64,000 bases of DNA from Tepiditoga spiralis (GCF_014701195.1 NZ_AP018712.1:1568501-1632500), one strand, 5' to 3'. Positions 45,441 to 53,654 are shown, counted from the first letter of the stretch. Notes: a model not told the origin generated them from the letters alone. A program made the numbers and translations.

Positions 45441-45489
45441 AAAAGTTGGGTTATGTAGCGAGACTGATATTTATGGTTTTTAAAACCAC
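45401..45489 (-). ncRNA. Small RNA gene 2, about 90 nt
   Basis: The predicted transcript starts at G45489 with a small hairpin (TGGTT...AACCA), then about 30 unpaired bases of unusually mixed composition (around 45441-45470, containing CTCGCTACATAACCCAAC). It ends in a 14-bp perfect terminator stem (45409-45440) with eight U residues. The promoter -10 and start block TATAATTAATATGT is identical to that of ncRNA 1. It could alternatively be the end of the guaD transcript or a mobile-element remnant. Confidence 0.5.
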
Positions 45490-45495
45490 ATATTA

Positions 45496-45501
45496 ATTAT
45501 A
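45496..45501 (-). promoter_or_regulatory. -10 element of small RNA 2
   Basis: TATAAT on the minus strand without a clear -35. The 14 bases from the -10 to just past the start equal those of ncRNA 1. Confidence 0.45.
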
Positions 45502-45693
45502 CAATAAAAATTGTTAAAATAAAAGTTTTAAGTAAAATTAAATTTAATTTTAAGTAAAATTTAATTTAAAAAACATTTTTTATTTACTATAAAAATTAAC
45601 AAAATATAAAAAATTATATATATATGCATATAAAATAAAACATACGATTAATTAATCTAAGATTAATTATTTTTTTCAGAGTTTTTTATATAA
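45502..45693. other. AT-only spacer downstream of guaD
   Basis: Part of the gene-free stretch 44973-45693. Apart from the RNA genes and terminators listed separately, it holds only low-complexity AT sequence. It includes the repeated TTTTAAGTAAAATT and an 8-bp hairpin (45650-45657 with 45661-45668) followed by T residues on the plus strand, possibly guarding guaD against antisense read-through. Confidence 0.4.
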
Positions 45694-46944
45694 TTAAAAA
45701 TTTATTTCTTTTCCATTTAAATATCTTTTTATAATATTTCTATCATCACCAATATATATGAATCTTTGAAGACGTTCTTTTAATGTTAATTCAGTTGTCC
45801 CAAGATTTGAATCGTCTATAATTAATGCATCAAATGAAAAATCAACATTAAATTCTCCTATTTTTCCAAAAAAATCTGATCCTTTTGTAGCCATAAAAAA
45901 AACTTCTTCTGTACTTAAAGGTTTTAAATTTTTATTGTCTTTATAAATTAATTTTGAAAGTTCTATTGCCATTACCATACTTCTTTTTATCGCAATTGAA
46001 TGACCAGCTCCTATATCACTTCCAAGTCCTATATTTAATCCTTCGTTTAAAAGTGTTCTAACTGGCATTATACCACTTGCTAAGTTTACATTTGATTGAG
46101 GACAATGGACTGCAATTACTCTGTTATTTTTCATTAATTCAATTCCTTTTTTTGTAAGGTATATACAATGTGCCATTAAAGTTGGCGTTTGACCAAATAA
46201 ATTATTTTCATTATAAACTTCAGAATAATTATGATTATATAATTCTTTAACCCATTTTACCTCTTTTTGGTTTTCTGAGAGATGAGATTGTATAGGAATA
46301 TTATACTTTATAGCTAATTCTCCGAGACCTTTTAATAATTTTTGTGTACTTGTTGGAGCAAATCTAGGCGTTATTATTGGTTTTGATTTTTTGTTATTTT
46401 TATAATTTAAAATTAATTCTTCGGTTTCTTTTAGAGATTTTTCTGTATTTTCTTTTAAAAATTCAGGACAATTTCTATCCATGTTTACTTTTCCAACATA
46501 TGTTTCAAGTCCATATTTCTCTAATACTTCAAATAATATTTCTGTGCTTTTTTTATGAATTGTTGCAAAAATGACAGCTCTTAATGTTCCGTGTTTTATT
46601 AGATCTTTTGCAAACTCATTGTATATTCTTTTTGCATATCCAATATCTTTAAATTTATTTTCTTCTTTAAAGGTATAAGTGTTTAACCAATCTAATAATT
46701 CTTTATCCATGCCAAGTCCTCTCATAGCATATTGAGGAGCATGTAAATGTAGATCAACAAATGGTGGAATTATTATTTTGTTTTTAAAATCAAGTATATT
46801 TAAATTTTTATATTTAGTTGGAACTTCTTTAAAAATATCTAATATCTTTCCATCATTTATTAGCAAATGAGTATTTTCTAAAAAAGATAGATTGTTTAAA
46901 TTTTTTGAAAAAATAAAGTTTCCTTTAATAATTTTTTTATCCAT
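45694..46944 (-). CDS. guaD: Guanine deaminase
   Basis: This zinc amidohydrolase converts guanine to xanthine and ammonia. The guanine-deaminase pattern DLHLHAPQYAMRG with LLDWLNTYTFKEE is clear. Further metal and substrate residues occur in QSHLSEN, MAHCIYL, HCPQSNVNLASG and GLGSDIGAG. ATG 46944 lies seven bases after AAGGTGG; an earlier GTG at 46956 is part of that site. At 416 residues it is normal. An extended -10 (TGGTAAAAT, minus strand) lies at 46995-47003. Confidence 0.92.
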   Translation of the reverse strand: MDKKIIKGNFIFSKNLNNLSFLENTHLLINDGKILDIFKEVPTKYKNLNILDFKNKIIIPPFVDLHLHAPQYAMRGLGMDKELLDWLNTYTFKEENKFKDIGYAKRIYNEFAKDLIKHGTLRAVIFATIHKKSTEILFEVLEKYGLETYVGKVNMDRNCPEFLKENTEKSLKETEELILNYKNNKKSKPIITPRFAPTSTQKLLKGLGELAIKYNIPIQSHLSENQKEVKWVKELYNHNYSEVYNENNLFGQTPTLMAHCIYLTKKGIELMKNNRVIAVHCPQSNVNLASGIMPVRTLLNEGLNIGLGSDIGAGHSIAIKRSMVMAIELSKLIYKDNKNLKPLSTEEVFFMATKGSDFFGKIGEFNVDFSFDALIIDDSNLGTTELTLKERLQRFIYIGDDRNIIKRYLNGKEINF

Positions 46945-46994
46945 TTTTTCTACCACCTTTATAGTAATATAATAGTAATATTATTCCTGTATAT

Positions 46995-47003
46995 ATTTTA
47001 CCA
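46995..47003 (-). promoter_or_regulatory. Extended -10 promoter of guaD
   Basis: TGGTAAAAT on the minus strand, about 50 nt before the start codon. The leader contains two copies of ATATTACTAT. Confidence 0.45.
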
Positions 47004-47043
47004 TAAAGTTAAATTAATATGAAATAATTATCTTGGAGAAAAT

Positions 47044-47079
47044 AAAAAAAACATTCTTTTTGATGAAAGAATGTTTTTT
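47044..47079 (-). terminator. Rho-independent terminator
   Basis: AAAAAACATTCTTT pairs with AAAGAATGTTTTTT around a short loop, with a further T run on the minus strand. It ends the MATE/C_GCAxxG_C_C transcript. Confidence 0.85.
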
Positions 47080-47488
47080 ACTTTGTTAAAATTAATTGTG
47101 AATTTAATAGTTCAACGGTACTTTTAATACAGTTTGTACATATTTTCTTTTTAAATTTATTTTTTTCTTCTTCTTCCGATAATTCGTTTGAGAATTCTAA
47201 AAGTTTAGTGCACGAAGTTTCACCATTAATTTTTTTAAATTCGCTTATAAATTTATTTACTTTTTTATAAACTATATCTTTTTTTTCATTCATATTTCTC
47301 ATTCCAATAACCATAATACCACCACTTACTGCACCACATATATTTCCACTTTTTCCCATTCCTCCACCAAAACCATATGATATAGCTTCAAGTATTTTTT
47401 CATCAATATTAAATTCATTTTTAAATGTTTTTACGATAGCTTGAGAACAAGTATATCCATTATTAAAATAATTTACTGCATCATTCAT
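47078..47488 (-). CDS. C_GCAxxG_C_C family cysteine protein
   Basis: A 136-residue protein with the family pattern: YTCSQAI, then GGGMGKSGNICGAVSGG, and later SCTKLL and CTNCI. The conserved cysteines suggest redox or metal binding. The family has no firm function. It starts inside the stop of the MATE gene (ATGA overlap) with GAGGTGA upstream, so the two are translated together. Confidence 0.88.
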   Translation of the reverse strand: MNDAVNYFNNGYTCSQAIVKTFKNEFNIDEKILEAISYGFGGGMGKSGNICGAVSGGIMVIGMRNMNEKKDIVYKKVNKFISEFKKINGETSCTKLLEFSNELSEEEEKNKFKKKICTNCIKSTVELLNSQLILTK

Positions 47489-48816
47489 TTTTTCACCTCA
47501 ATAGTAATATTTTTCATCCATTTCCACTTTAGATATCTTAATAAAAATAGAGTTCCTTTAAATATTTCTGCTAATAACATCGCGTACATCAATCCCGTTA
47601 TTCCTAAATGGAGAGTAAAAGCAAATAGTAATGAAATTGGAATTTGAATTATCCAAAAGCCAAATATAGTTATTCCTAAAATTGACCAAGTATCTCCACC
47701 ACTTCTAAGAATAAAAGGGAAAATTATATTTAGAGTTTGTGCATAAACTAAAAATATAATTATATTTAAAATTTTTTTTCCTTCTTGTATTGTTGTTTGT
47801 TTTAAATTGAATAAAGAAAATATTTGATTTTTAAAAATCATTACATTAGATATTAAAATAGTTACTATAATAAAAGAAATAAAGATTGTATTTATTGAAA
47901 TGCTTTTTGCATTTTCCTTTTTGTTTTTACCAAGTTCATTTCCAATTATTCCTATACTTGCTCCGGCAATTGCTGATATTGGAGTTAGGACTATTGTTTG
48001 GAATATTTTTATTACTTCAAATATTGCTGCTTCTGAAACACCTATTTTAAATATTATAGCAGTATTTACAGTTGTTGCAAATTGCCATACAGCACCATCT
48101 ATTGACATTGGGAGACTAATATTCACTAAATTTTTTAAAGAACTCATATTTACATAAATTTTTAATTTTATTTTCTCTACTTTCATTATATAAATTAAGA
48201 ATATGAATAAAATTAAAAATTCTAAAATTCTTGAAATTAAAGTAGCATAAGCAGCACCTTTTATTCCAAAATTAAATACGAATATCAATAAATAATCTAA
48301 AAATATATTTGTTATCATAGAAACAATTGTAGCAATCATAGAAAATTTATTTTTTTTAAAAGCATTGAATATTGAAGCACAGTTTGAAGAAAATAATAAA
48401 ACAAAAACTGAAGGGATAATTATTTTAAAATAATTATTTGCTAATGTTAAAGTATCCTCTTTTATTTTTATCCAAGATAAAAAACTTTTTGAATATGTTT
48501 CCAATGTTATTAATAAAAAAACACCAAATATTAATGATATAAAAAATGAAGTAGATATAATTTCTTCTAATTTTTTATTATTTTTTGACCCTTTATACTG
48601 AGATGCAAGTATAGTTAAGCCTGATGAAAAAGAAAAAAAGACTATTATAAATAAAGAAAATAATTGATTAGCCCCTCCAACAGCTGCTAAAGATTTCTCA
48701 CCAAGTTGCCCCACAAAGATTTTGTCTGTTGTTCCTAAAAACATTCTAAAAGTATTTTGTATGATTAAAGGAAATGAAATTAATAAAATTTCCTTAATAT
48801 ACATTTTTTTTAACAT
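47485..48816 (-). CDS. MATE-family efflux transporter
   Basis: A 443-residue, 12-helix MATE protein. The repeated halves begin with FPLIIQNTFRMFLGTTDKIF and SLPMSIDGAVWQFATTVNTA, each followed by the small-residue-rich motif (AAVGGANQL). MATE pumps expel drugs or metabolites using Na+ or H+ gradients. The substrate is unknown. Paired with the cysteine-motif gene downstream. Confidence 0.9.
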   Translation of the reverse strand: MLKKMYIKEILLISFPLIIQNTFRMFLGTTDKIFVGQLGEKSLAAVGGANQLFSLFIIVFFSFSSGLTILASQYKGSKNNKKLEEIISTSFFISLIFGVFLLITLETYSKSFLSWIKIKEDTLTLANNYFKIIIPSVFVLLFSSNCASIFNAFKKNKFSMIATIVSMITNIFLDYLLIFVFNFGIKGAAYATLISRILEFLILFIFLIYIMKVEKIKLKIYVNMSSLKNLVNISLPMSIDGAVWQFATTVNTAIIFKIGVSEAAIFEVIKIFQTIVLTPISAIAGASIGIIGNELGKNKKENAKSISINTIFISFIIVTILISNVMIFKNQIFSLFNLKQTTIQEGKKILNIIIFLVYAQTLNIIFPFILRSGGDTWSILGITIFGFWIIQIPISLLFAFTLHLGITGLMYAMLLAEIFKGTLFLLRYLKWKWMKNITIEVKK

Positions 48817-48857
48817 TTATATCACCTTTTTTGTAGTTTATATACATCTTTTGATTA

Positions 48858-48863
48858 TATAAT
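48858..48863 (+). promoter_or_regulatory. -10 element before the yitT-like gene
   Basis: TATAAT, 50 nt before the start codon, in the divergent space between the MATE and YitT genes. No clear -35. Confidence 0.4.
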
Positions 48864-48912
48864 TTATCTATTAAATAAAAGTTTCAGTAACTTAATTTTT
48901 GGAGGTTTTATA

Positions 48913-49767
48913 ATGAAAGAAAAATTAAAAGTTTTTAAATCTTATTTTATTATTACACTTGGAGTTTTTATAAACTCTATAGGTTGGACGGCATTTTTAA
49001 TTCCAGCAAAAATTGTAGGTGGAGGTTTGTATGGTGTCAGTTCTTTAATTAATTTTTCCACAGGTTTTCCTGTTGGATTAAGTTATTTATTAATGAATAT
49101 AATTCTTATTTTAATTGCAATAAAAACACTTGGTGGTGGATTTGGAATTAAAACTATATATGGAATAATTACATCATCATTTTTCATATCTATTTTTGAA
49201 AATATTTTTAAGCAGCCATTAGTTGATGATAGATTTTTAGTTGCTATTATTGGAGGAATTTTAAGTGGTGCGGGAGTTGCAATTTACTTTACACAAGGAG
49301 CAAGTACTGGTGGAACAGATATAATAGCTATGATTATAAATAAGTATAGAGATGTGAGCCCTGGAAGATCTATGTTTTTTATGAACTTAGCAATAATATC
49401 TAGCTCTTATTTTTTATTTCATTCAATTGAAAAAATAATTTATGGTATAGTTGTTATGGCTGTATCTTCATATTCACTCGATATGATACTTGAGGGAAGC
49501 AAACAATCAGCACAAGTAATGATTTTTTCAGAAAAATATAAAGAAATTGCAGAAAAAATTTCAACAGAAATAAGACGAGGAGTTACAGTTTTAGAAGGAT
49601 ATGGATGGTATACTAAAAATAAAAGGAATGTTTTAATGATAGTAATAAGAAAAAAGGAAGTTCCAATGATAATGTATGCAATAAAGAGTATAGACAAAGA
49701 TGCCTTTATCTCGATAGGAAATGTTATGGGAGTTTATGGTAAAGGCTTTGAAAAAATTAGGAGGTAA
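48913..49767 (+). CDS. YitT family membrane protein
   Basis: A 284-residue protein with five or six membrane helices in the first 200 residues, including the family motifs GGGLYGVSSL and GASTGGTDIIAMI. The C-terminal soluble DUF2179 domain ends in SIGNVMGVYGKGF. The function of the family is unknown. It lies two bases upstream of a chromate-transporter pair. Confidence 0.88.
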   Translation: MKEKLKVFKSYFIITLGVFINSIGWTAFLIPAKIVGGGLYGVSSLINFSTGFPVGLSYLLMNIILILIAIKTLGGGFGIKTIYGIITSSFFISIFENIFKQPLVDDRFLVAIIGGILSGAGVAIYFTQGASTGGTDIIAMIINKYRDVSPGRSMFFMNLAIISSSYFLFHSIEKIIYGIVVMAVSSYSLDMILEGSKQSAQVMIFSEKYKEIAEKISTEIRRGVTVLEGYGWYTKNKRNVLMIVIRKKEVPMIMYAIKSIDKDAFISIGNVMGVYGKGFEKIRR

Positions 49768-49769
49768 TC

Positions 49770-50300
49770 ATGTTTGAATTATTTTTTTCTTTTTTTAAAA
49801 TATCTGCTATGACACTTGGTGGTGGATATGCTATGGTTCCAGTTATGATAAAATTTTTGGAAAAAAAAGGATGGATGAGTGAAAAAGAATTTATGGAAAT
49901 ATTAACGATTGCTCAATCATTACCTGGACCAATAGCATTTAACACATCTCGTTTAGTTGGCGAAAAATTAAAAGGAACCAAAGGAGCTATTGTTTGTTCT
50001 GTTGCAGTTATAATCCCGCCTTTTTTTGTTATAATATTTGCATCTTATTTATTTAATAAGTTTTCTCAAAATATTTATGTTAAATATTATTTAAAAGGAA
50101 TATATGCAGCAGCTTTGGGATTAATTTTTGGAATAGTTATTAAAATATTTAAAAATCAAAAATGGAATTTTTTAAAGATAATATTATTAATAATAGGTGT
50201 TTTATCAATTCTTTTTAATAATAATTTTGTTTTGCCTGTGTTTGTTTTAATGGTTGTGTTAAATTATATATATGAAAATGGACGTGTTAAAAATGATTAA
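49770..50300 (+). CDS. Chromate transporter, first half-size subunit
   Basis: A 176-residue half of the ChrA-type transporter with the family motifs TLGGGYAMVP and QSLPGPIAFNTSRLVG. Split ChrA proteins work as pairs of oppositely oriented halves. Whether the natural substrate is chromate is uncertain in an anaerobe; sulfate-like anions are possible. GAGGT site before ATG. Confidence 0.85.
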   Translation: MFELFFSFFKISAMTLGGGYAMVPVMIKFLEKKGWMSEKEFMEILTIAQSLPGPIAFNTSRLVGEKLKGTKGAIVCSVAVIIPPFFVIIFASYLFNKFSQNIYVKYYLKGIYAAALGLIFGIVIKIFKNQKWNFLKIILLIIGVLSILFNNNFVLPVFVLMVVLNYIYENGRVKND

Positions 50301-50814
50301 AATGTTACTTATATTTTTTAAGATAGGTTTCTTATCATTTGGTGGCGGTTGGACAACTGTAGGTTTAATAAGAGAAGATTTAATTTCTAATGGGTATATG
50401 ACATTGGATATTTTTTCAAATGCAATTTCTATTTCTCAAATGACGCCTGGACCAATAGCTATAAATTTAGCAACATATGTTGGATATATTAATTTTGGTT
50501 TTTGGGGAGCATTGTTAAACACAATTTTTTTCTTAATTCCTCCAATTTTAATACTGTATTTTTTTAGACTTTTACAAAACAACATTTTAAAAATGAATAG
50601 AAATATATTAATGAACTCTTTAAAATTGGGAACTGCTATTTTAATTTCTATGACCTTAATTTCATTTTTGAAACCATTATTTAAAGAATTTGATTATAGA
50701 GTAGTTTTAATTGCGTTAACTTCATATTTTTTATTCAATAAAACAAAAATAAATCCCGCTTATACGATTTTATTATCTGGATTTGTTGGAATTATTCTTT
50801 TTAACTTTTTATAA
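50293..50814 (+). CDS. Chromate transporter, second half-size subunit
   Basis: The partner half with SFGGGWTTVGLI and QMTPGPIAINLATYVG. I place the start at ATG 50293, overlapping the first half by eight bases, with GGAC nine bases upstream; ATG 50272 is also in frame. It ends in a hairpin terminator. Confidence 0.82.
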   Translation: MIKMLLIFFKIGFLSFGGGWTTVGLIREDLISNGYMTLDIFSNAISISQMTPGPIAINLATYVGYINFGFWGALLNTIFFLIPPILILYFFRLLQNNILKMNRNILMNSLKLGTAILISMTLISFLKPLFKEFDYRVVLIALTSYFLFNKTKINPAYTILLSGFVGIILFNFL

Positions 50815-50846
50815 AGCAATGTATATTAGTATACATTGCTTTTTAA
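50811..50846. terminator. Bidirectional terminator
   Basis: A 13-bp perfect stem (AAAGCAATGTATA with TATACATTGCTTT) and a 4-nt loop between the convergent chromate-transporter and AbiJ-like genes. Confidence 0.85.
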
Positions 50847-51547
50847 TTTATCCAAAACTTTGAAATAATATAATTGACAAAAGCTGAACAAGTTACTAAC
50901 ATCAATCTAGCGTCCTCATAAGAAAGGTTTATGGAAAGATTTTTAAAGAAAAGCTTATAATTAGTATTTATTGGGATTTCATCTATTAAGGTATTTAAGG
51001 TACCTTCTTTATGAAAAACTATTTTACAAACTTCTTCAATAGCTTTTAAAGAACAGTCAATTGAATTTTCGTATGAATGATTTAAATAAGAATCTAATCC
51101 TTTGAAAATATTTTTTCTAACAGGCAAAAATAAATCTTCTGTTTCAAATACTTTGTCGATTTCTTTCATTTCATGTGAACTTATTAACTTTACAATTTGT
51201 TTTCCAGTTATTCTGTATTGTGCTTTTTCTTCTATAAAAATTTTGTTTATGCTATCTTTGAATTTGATTAAATCATAATTATGGTTTTTTAATATAAATT
51301 CTATTAATGAATAAACTTCATGAAATTCAAGTTTTTTAAATTCATTATTTATAAATTCAATAGAATTTTCTTTAAATTCATATAAATTAATTTTGAAAAA
51401 ATCATCCAATATTTTTTTTGTTAGTTTTTCATTTTCTAATAAAGGATAAATTTTGTTCCATAGCCTATTTCTTAGTTTTTTACTTATTTTATCATATGGA
51501 ATTTGGTTTTCTTTTATATATTTATATCTTTCTGAAAAAGTAGGCAT
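50843..51547 (-). CDS. AbiJ-like protein (candidate abortive-infection defence)
   Basis: A 234-residue soluble protein. The N-terminus (FSERYKYI...KLRNRLWN) has the pattern of the AbiJ N-terminal domain 4, found at the front of many abortive-infection proteins. The C-terminal third (YENSIDCSLKAIEEVCK, EDARLMLVTCSAFVNYII) resembles the domain that often follows it, possibly HEPN-like. I see no R-x4-6-H ribonuclease motif. It is a single gene with its own GGAGG site. Family recognition is from memory of the pattern. Confidence 0.7.
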   Translation of the reverse strand: MPTFSERYKYIKENQIPYDKISKKLRNRLWNKIYPLLENEKLTKKILDDFFKINLYEFKENSIEFINNEFKKLEFHEVYSLIEFILKNHNYDLIKFKDSINKIFIEEKAQYRITGKQIVKLISSHEMKEIDKVFETEDLFLPVRKNIFKGLDSYLNHSYENSIDCSLKAIEEVCKIVFHKEGTLNTLIDEIPINTNYKLFFKNLSINLSYEDARLMLVTCSAFVNYIISKFWIN

Positions 51548-51587
51548 TTTTTTCCTCCTTGTTTATAGTTTATAAAAAGTTGAATTT

Positions 51588-51626
51588 CACTAAATGTTTT
51601 TGTAACTTACACTAAATATTTTTGTA
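51588..51626. repeat. Two direct 17-bp repeats before bioY
   Basis: CACTAAATGTTTTTGTA (51588-51604) and CACTAAATATTTTTGTA (51610-51626) differ at one base and are spaced 22 bp apart, close to two helical turns. The second ends one base before the TATAAT at 51628. This looks like a tandem operator for a repressor of bioY or of the divergent gene. Confidence 0.6.
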
Positions 51627-51627
51627 T

Positions 51628-51633
51628 TATAAT
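51628..51633 (+). promoter_or_regulatory. -10 element of bioY
   Basis: TATAAT, directly after the second repeat and seven bases before the ribosome-binding site, giving a near-leaderless transcript that starts at about the GGAGGTG. Confidence 0.55.
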
Positions 51634-51651
51634 GATTTTGGAGGTGTTAAT

Positions 51652-52158
51652 GTGGATTATAAAAATATTTCAAAAGTAGGTGTTTTTACAGCACTATTGG
51701 TTGTTGCATCGTGGTTAGTTATACCTTTACCTTTTGGAGTGCCTTTTAGTTTACAACCTTTAGCTGTTTTTATAATTGTTTATATGCTCAAAAAAAATGC
51801 ATGGAAATCAATTTTAACTTACTTATTACTTGGTACTCTTGGATTACCTGTTTTTGCAGGATTTTCTGGAGGTATTGCTAAGTTAATAGGTCCAACAGGT
51901 GGATTTTTATTTGGGTTTTTATTAGCTTCTTTATTGGTTTTTATACCTAAAATAAATGATATTCTTCTTGGTTTTCTAGAAATAATAATAATTTATTTTA
52001 TGGGTATAGTGTGGTTCAAATTATATAAAGATATGAGTTTTTTTATAGCTTTTAAACTTTTGGTTCCACCTTTTATTTTGTGGGATATTATAAAGCTTTT
52101 TATAGCATATAGTATAACAAAAGCAGTTGAAAAAAGACTTCAAATAGAGAATGCATAA
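51652..52158 (+). CDS. bioY: BioY biotin-uptake substrate-binding membrane protein
   Basis: BioY is the S-component of ECF-type biotin transporters. This 168-residue, six-helix protein shows GVPFSLQPLAVF near residue 28 and LGLPVFAGFSGGIAKLIGPTGG near 65, both typical. The start is GTG 51652, five bases after GGAGGTG. No EcfA/EcfT genes are nearby, so it either shares a common energising module or works alone. Confidence 0.93.
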   Translation: MDYKNISKVGVFTALLVVASWLVIPLPFGVPFSLQPLAVFIIVYMLKKNAWKSILTYLLLGTLGLPVFAGFSGGIAKLIGPTGGFLFGFLLASLLVFIPKINDILLGFLEIIIIYFMGIVWFKLYKDMSFFIAFKLLVPPFILWDIIKLFIAYSITKAVEKRLQIENA

Positions 52159-52188
52159 ATAAAAAACAGCTTAGGCTGTTTTTTATTT
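52157..52188. terminator. Bidirectional terminator
   Basis: A 14-bp perfect stem (AAATAAAAAACAGC with GCTGTTTTTTATTT) around TTAG, between convergent bioY and the nitrilase gene. Confidence 0.87.
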
Positions 52189-52977
52189 ATAAAATTGAAT
52201 TTTTCTGTCTTCAAATATATTATTTTTTTCATTTATATTTTTGTTTCTTGAAAGTTTTTCATCGATAAAAAATGTTTCTACAATATTTTTTTGTGGTGGA
52301 AATCTTTTTATTATGTTTCCAAATGGATCTGTTAATTGACTCATACCAGTAAATGTATTTTTAATTTTATTATTTATTTCTTCTCCCCATGTGTTTGCTG
52401 TTGCAATGTATACTCTATTTTCAAGTGATCGAGTAATGTTTGCGTTTTGACAGTAAGGCATTACTAAATTTGCAGAATGTAATATTATATCAGCTCCCAT
52501 TAATGATAATGTTCTAAATGATTCTGGGAAAAACCAGTCAAAACATATTGCAAGTCCAATATTTACTCCTTTAATATTTTCTATAAAAAAACCAGTATTT
52601 CCATTTGAAAAAAATTTTTTTTCATTGTAAAAAAGATGAGTTTTTCTATAGATTTTAAAACTCCCATCTTTTTTTATTAAAATTGAAGAGTTGTAAAACT
52701 TATTTCTGTCTTCTTCAACAAATCCATAAACAATATTTACATTATTTTTTATACAAAAATCTTTAAATTTGTTAAAAGCATATCCTTTGTTAATTTTAGG
52801 GTTTTCAGAAACTTCTTTTACTTCTTCATTTTTTGAAAATGAATATCCGCTGAAGGCTAATTCAGGAAATAAGAAAAGATCTGTTTTTTCATTTTTAATT
52901 AAATTTATAGCGGTATCAACATTTTCTTTTATTTTAAAAAGTTTTGGTTTGAATTGAACTATTGAAATATTAATCAT
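52183..52977 (-). CDS. Carbon-nitrogen hydrolase (nitrilase superfamily)
   Basis: A 264-residue amidase of the nitrilase superfamily. The catalytic triad is Glu39 (FPELAFSGY), Lys112 (YRKTHLF) and Cys145 (AICFDWFFPE). Substrates in this superfamily vary widely (omega-amides, carbamoyl amines and others), and none can be assigned. It overlaps the start of its upstream partner's stop by four bases, forming a two-gene operon with the folate enzyme. Confidence 0.9.
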   Translation of the reverse strand: MINISIVQFKPKLFKIKENVDTAINLIKNEKTDLFLFPELAFSGYSFSKNEEVKEVSENPKINKGYAFNKFKDFCIKNNVNIVYGFVEEDRNKFYNSSILIKKDGSFKIYRKTHLFYNEKKFFSNGNTGFFIENIKGVNIGLAICFDWFFPESFRTLSLMGADIILHSANLVMPYCQNANITRSLENRVYIATANTWGEEINNKIKNTFTGMSQLTDPFGNIIKRFPPQKNIVETFFIDEKLSRNKNINEKNNIFEDRKIQFYK

Positions 52978-53543
52978 AAATTAAGACTTCCTTTTAATAT
53001 ATTTTTTTCTGTTACTATATAATCTATAGTTATATCGTGTTCTTCATAAGGCAATTCTTCTAATAATTGAAGTTCAAAACAAGGAGCAATTAGTTTTGTT
53101 TTTTTATTTATTGAAAAATATCTATCATAAAATCCTCCACCATATCCTAATCGATACATTGTTTTTGAAAAAGCAATACCAGGTATTATATAAATATCTA
53201 TTTCATTTTTAGTTTCTAAAGATATAGGTTCTGGAATATTGTAAGCTCCTTTTTTTAATTCTTTCATAGAACTTAATTTAAAAAAATTCATTTGATTGTT
53301 TAATATTTTTGGAAGATAAACTTCCTTTTGATTTAATAGTTGATTTTTTATTAAATCTAAAGAATTAACTTCTTTTTTTATTGGGTAGTATAGAGCTATT
53401 GTTTTATAGTCAAAATTACTTAATAAATTAAGTAATTTTTTATTTATTGTTTTTGATAACTCATCATATTTTGTTTTACTAATAGATTTTCTTATGGATA
53501 AAATATTTTGTCTTAGAATTTTTTTTATAATAATCACCTCCAA
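52974..53543 (-). CDS. 5-formyltetrahydrofolate cyclo-ligase
   Basis: This enzyme converts 5-formyl-THF to 5,10-methenyl-THF using ATP. The C-terminal signature RLGYGGGFYDRYF and the N-terminal LRQNILSIRKSIS are present. The frame is open to TTG 53543, but GGAGGTGA covers 53541-53534, so initiation should occur a few bases later. There only ATT (53531) or ATA (53528) exists, and ATA would give the family-like KKILRQN start. I give the outer limit. Length about 184-189. Confidence 0.9.
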   Translation of the reverse strand: MEVIIIKKILRQNILSIRKSISKTKYDELSKTINKKLLNLLSNFDYKTIALYYPIKKEVNSLDLIKNQLLNQKEVYLPKILNNQMNFFKLSSMKELKKGAYNIPEPISLETKNEIDIYIIPGIAFSKTMYRLGYGGGFYDRYFSINKKTKLIAPCFELQLLEELPYEEHDITIDYIVTEKNILKGSLNL

Positions 53544-53620
53544 TATTTATAATTTAATTTTAACATTTAATCTTTTTTTTTACAATAGAAAAATAAATAT
53601 ATTTAAAAGTAAAACAATTA

Positions 53621-53629
53621 TGGTATAAT
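53621..53629 (+). promoter_or_regulatory. Extended -10 promoter
   Basis: TGGTATAAT, 26 nt before the start of the next small gene. It heads the four-gene plus-strand unit up to the racemase gene. Confidence 0.6.
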
Positions 53630-53654
53630 TATTTTAGTTAAAAGGGGTGATTTT

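Noticed and set aside
45441-45490. Insertion-sequence end or MITE
   Set aside because: The segment has unusual composition, but I found no transposase, no paired terminal repeat and no target duplication. A small RNA explains the flanking promoter and terminator better.
46961-47510. Repeated ATATTACTAT near guaD and the cysteine-protein gene as a shared operator
   Set aside because: One of the three copies is coding sequence at the end of the MATE gene, and the motif is pure low-complexity AT, so chance is likely.
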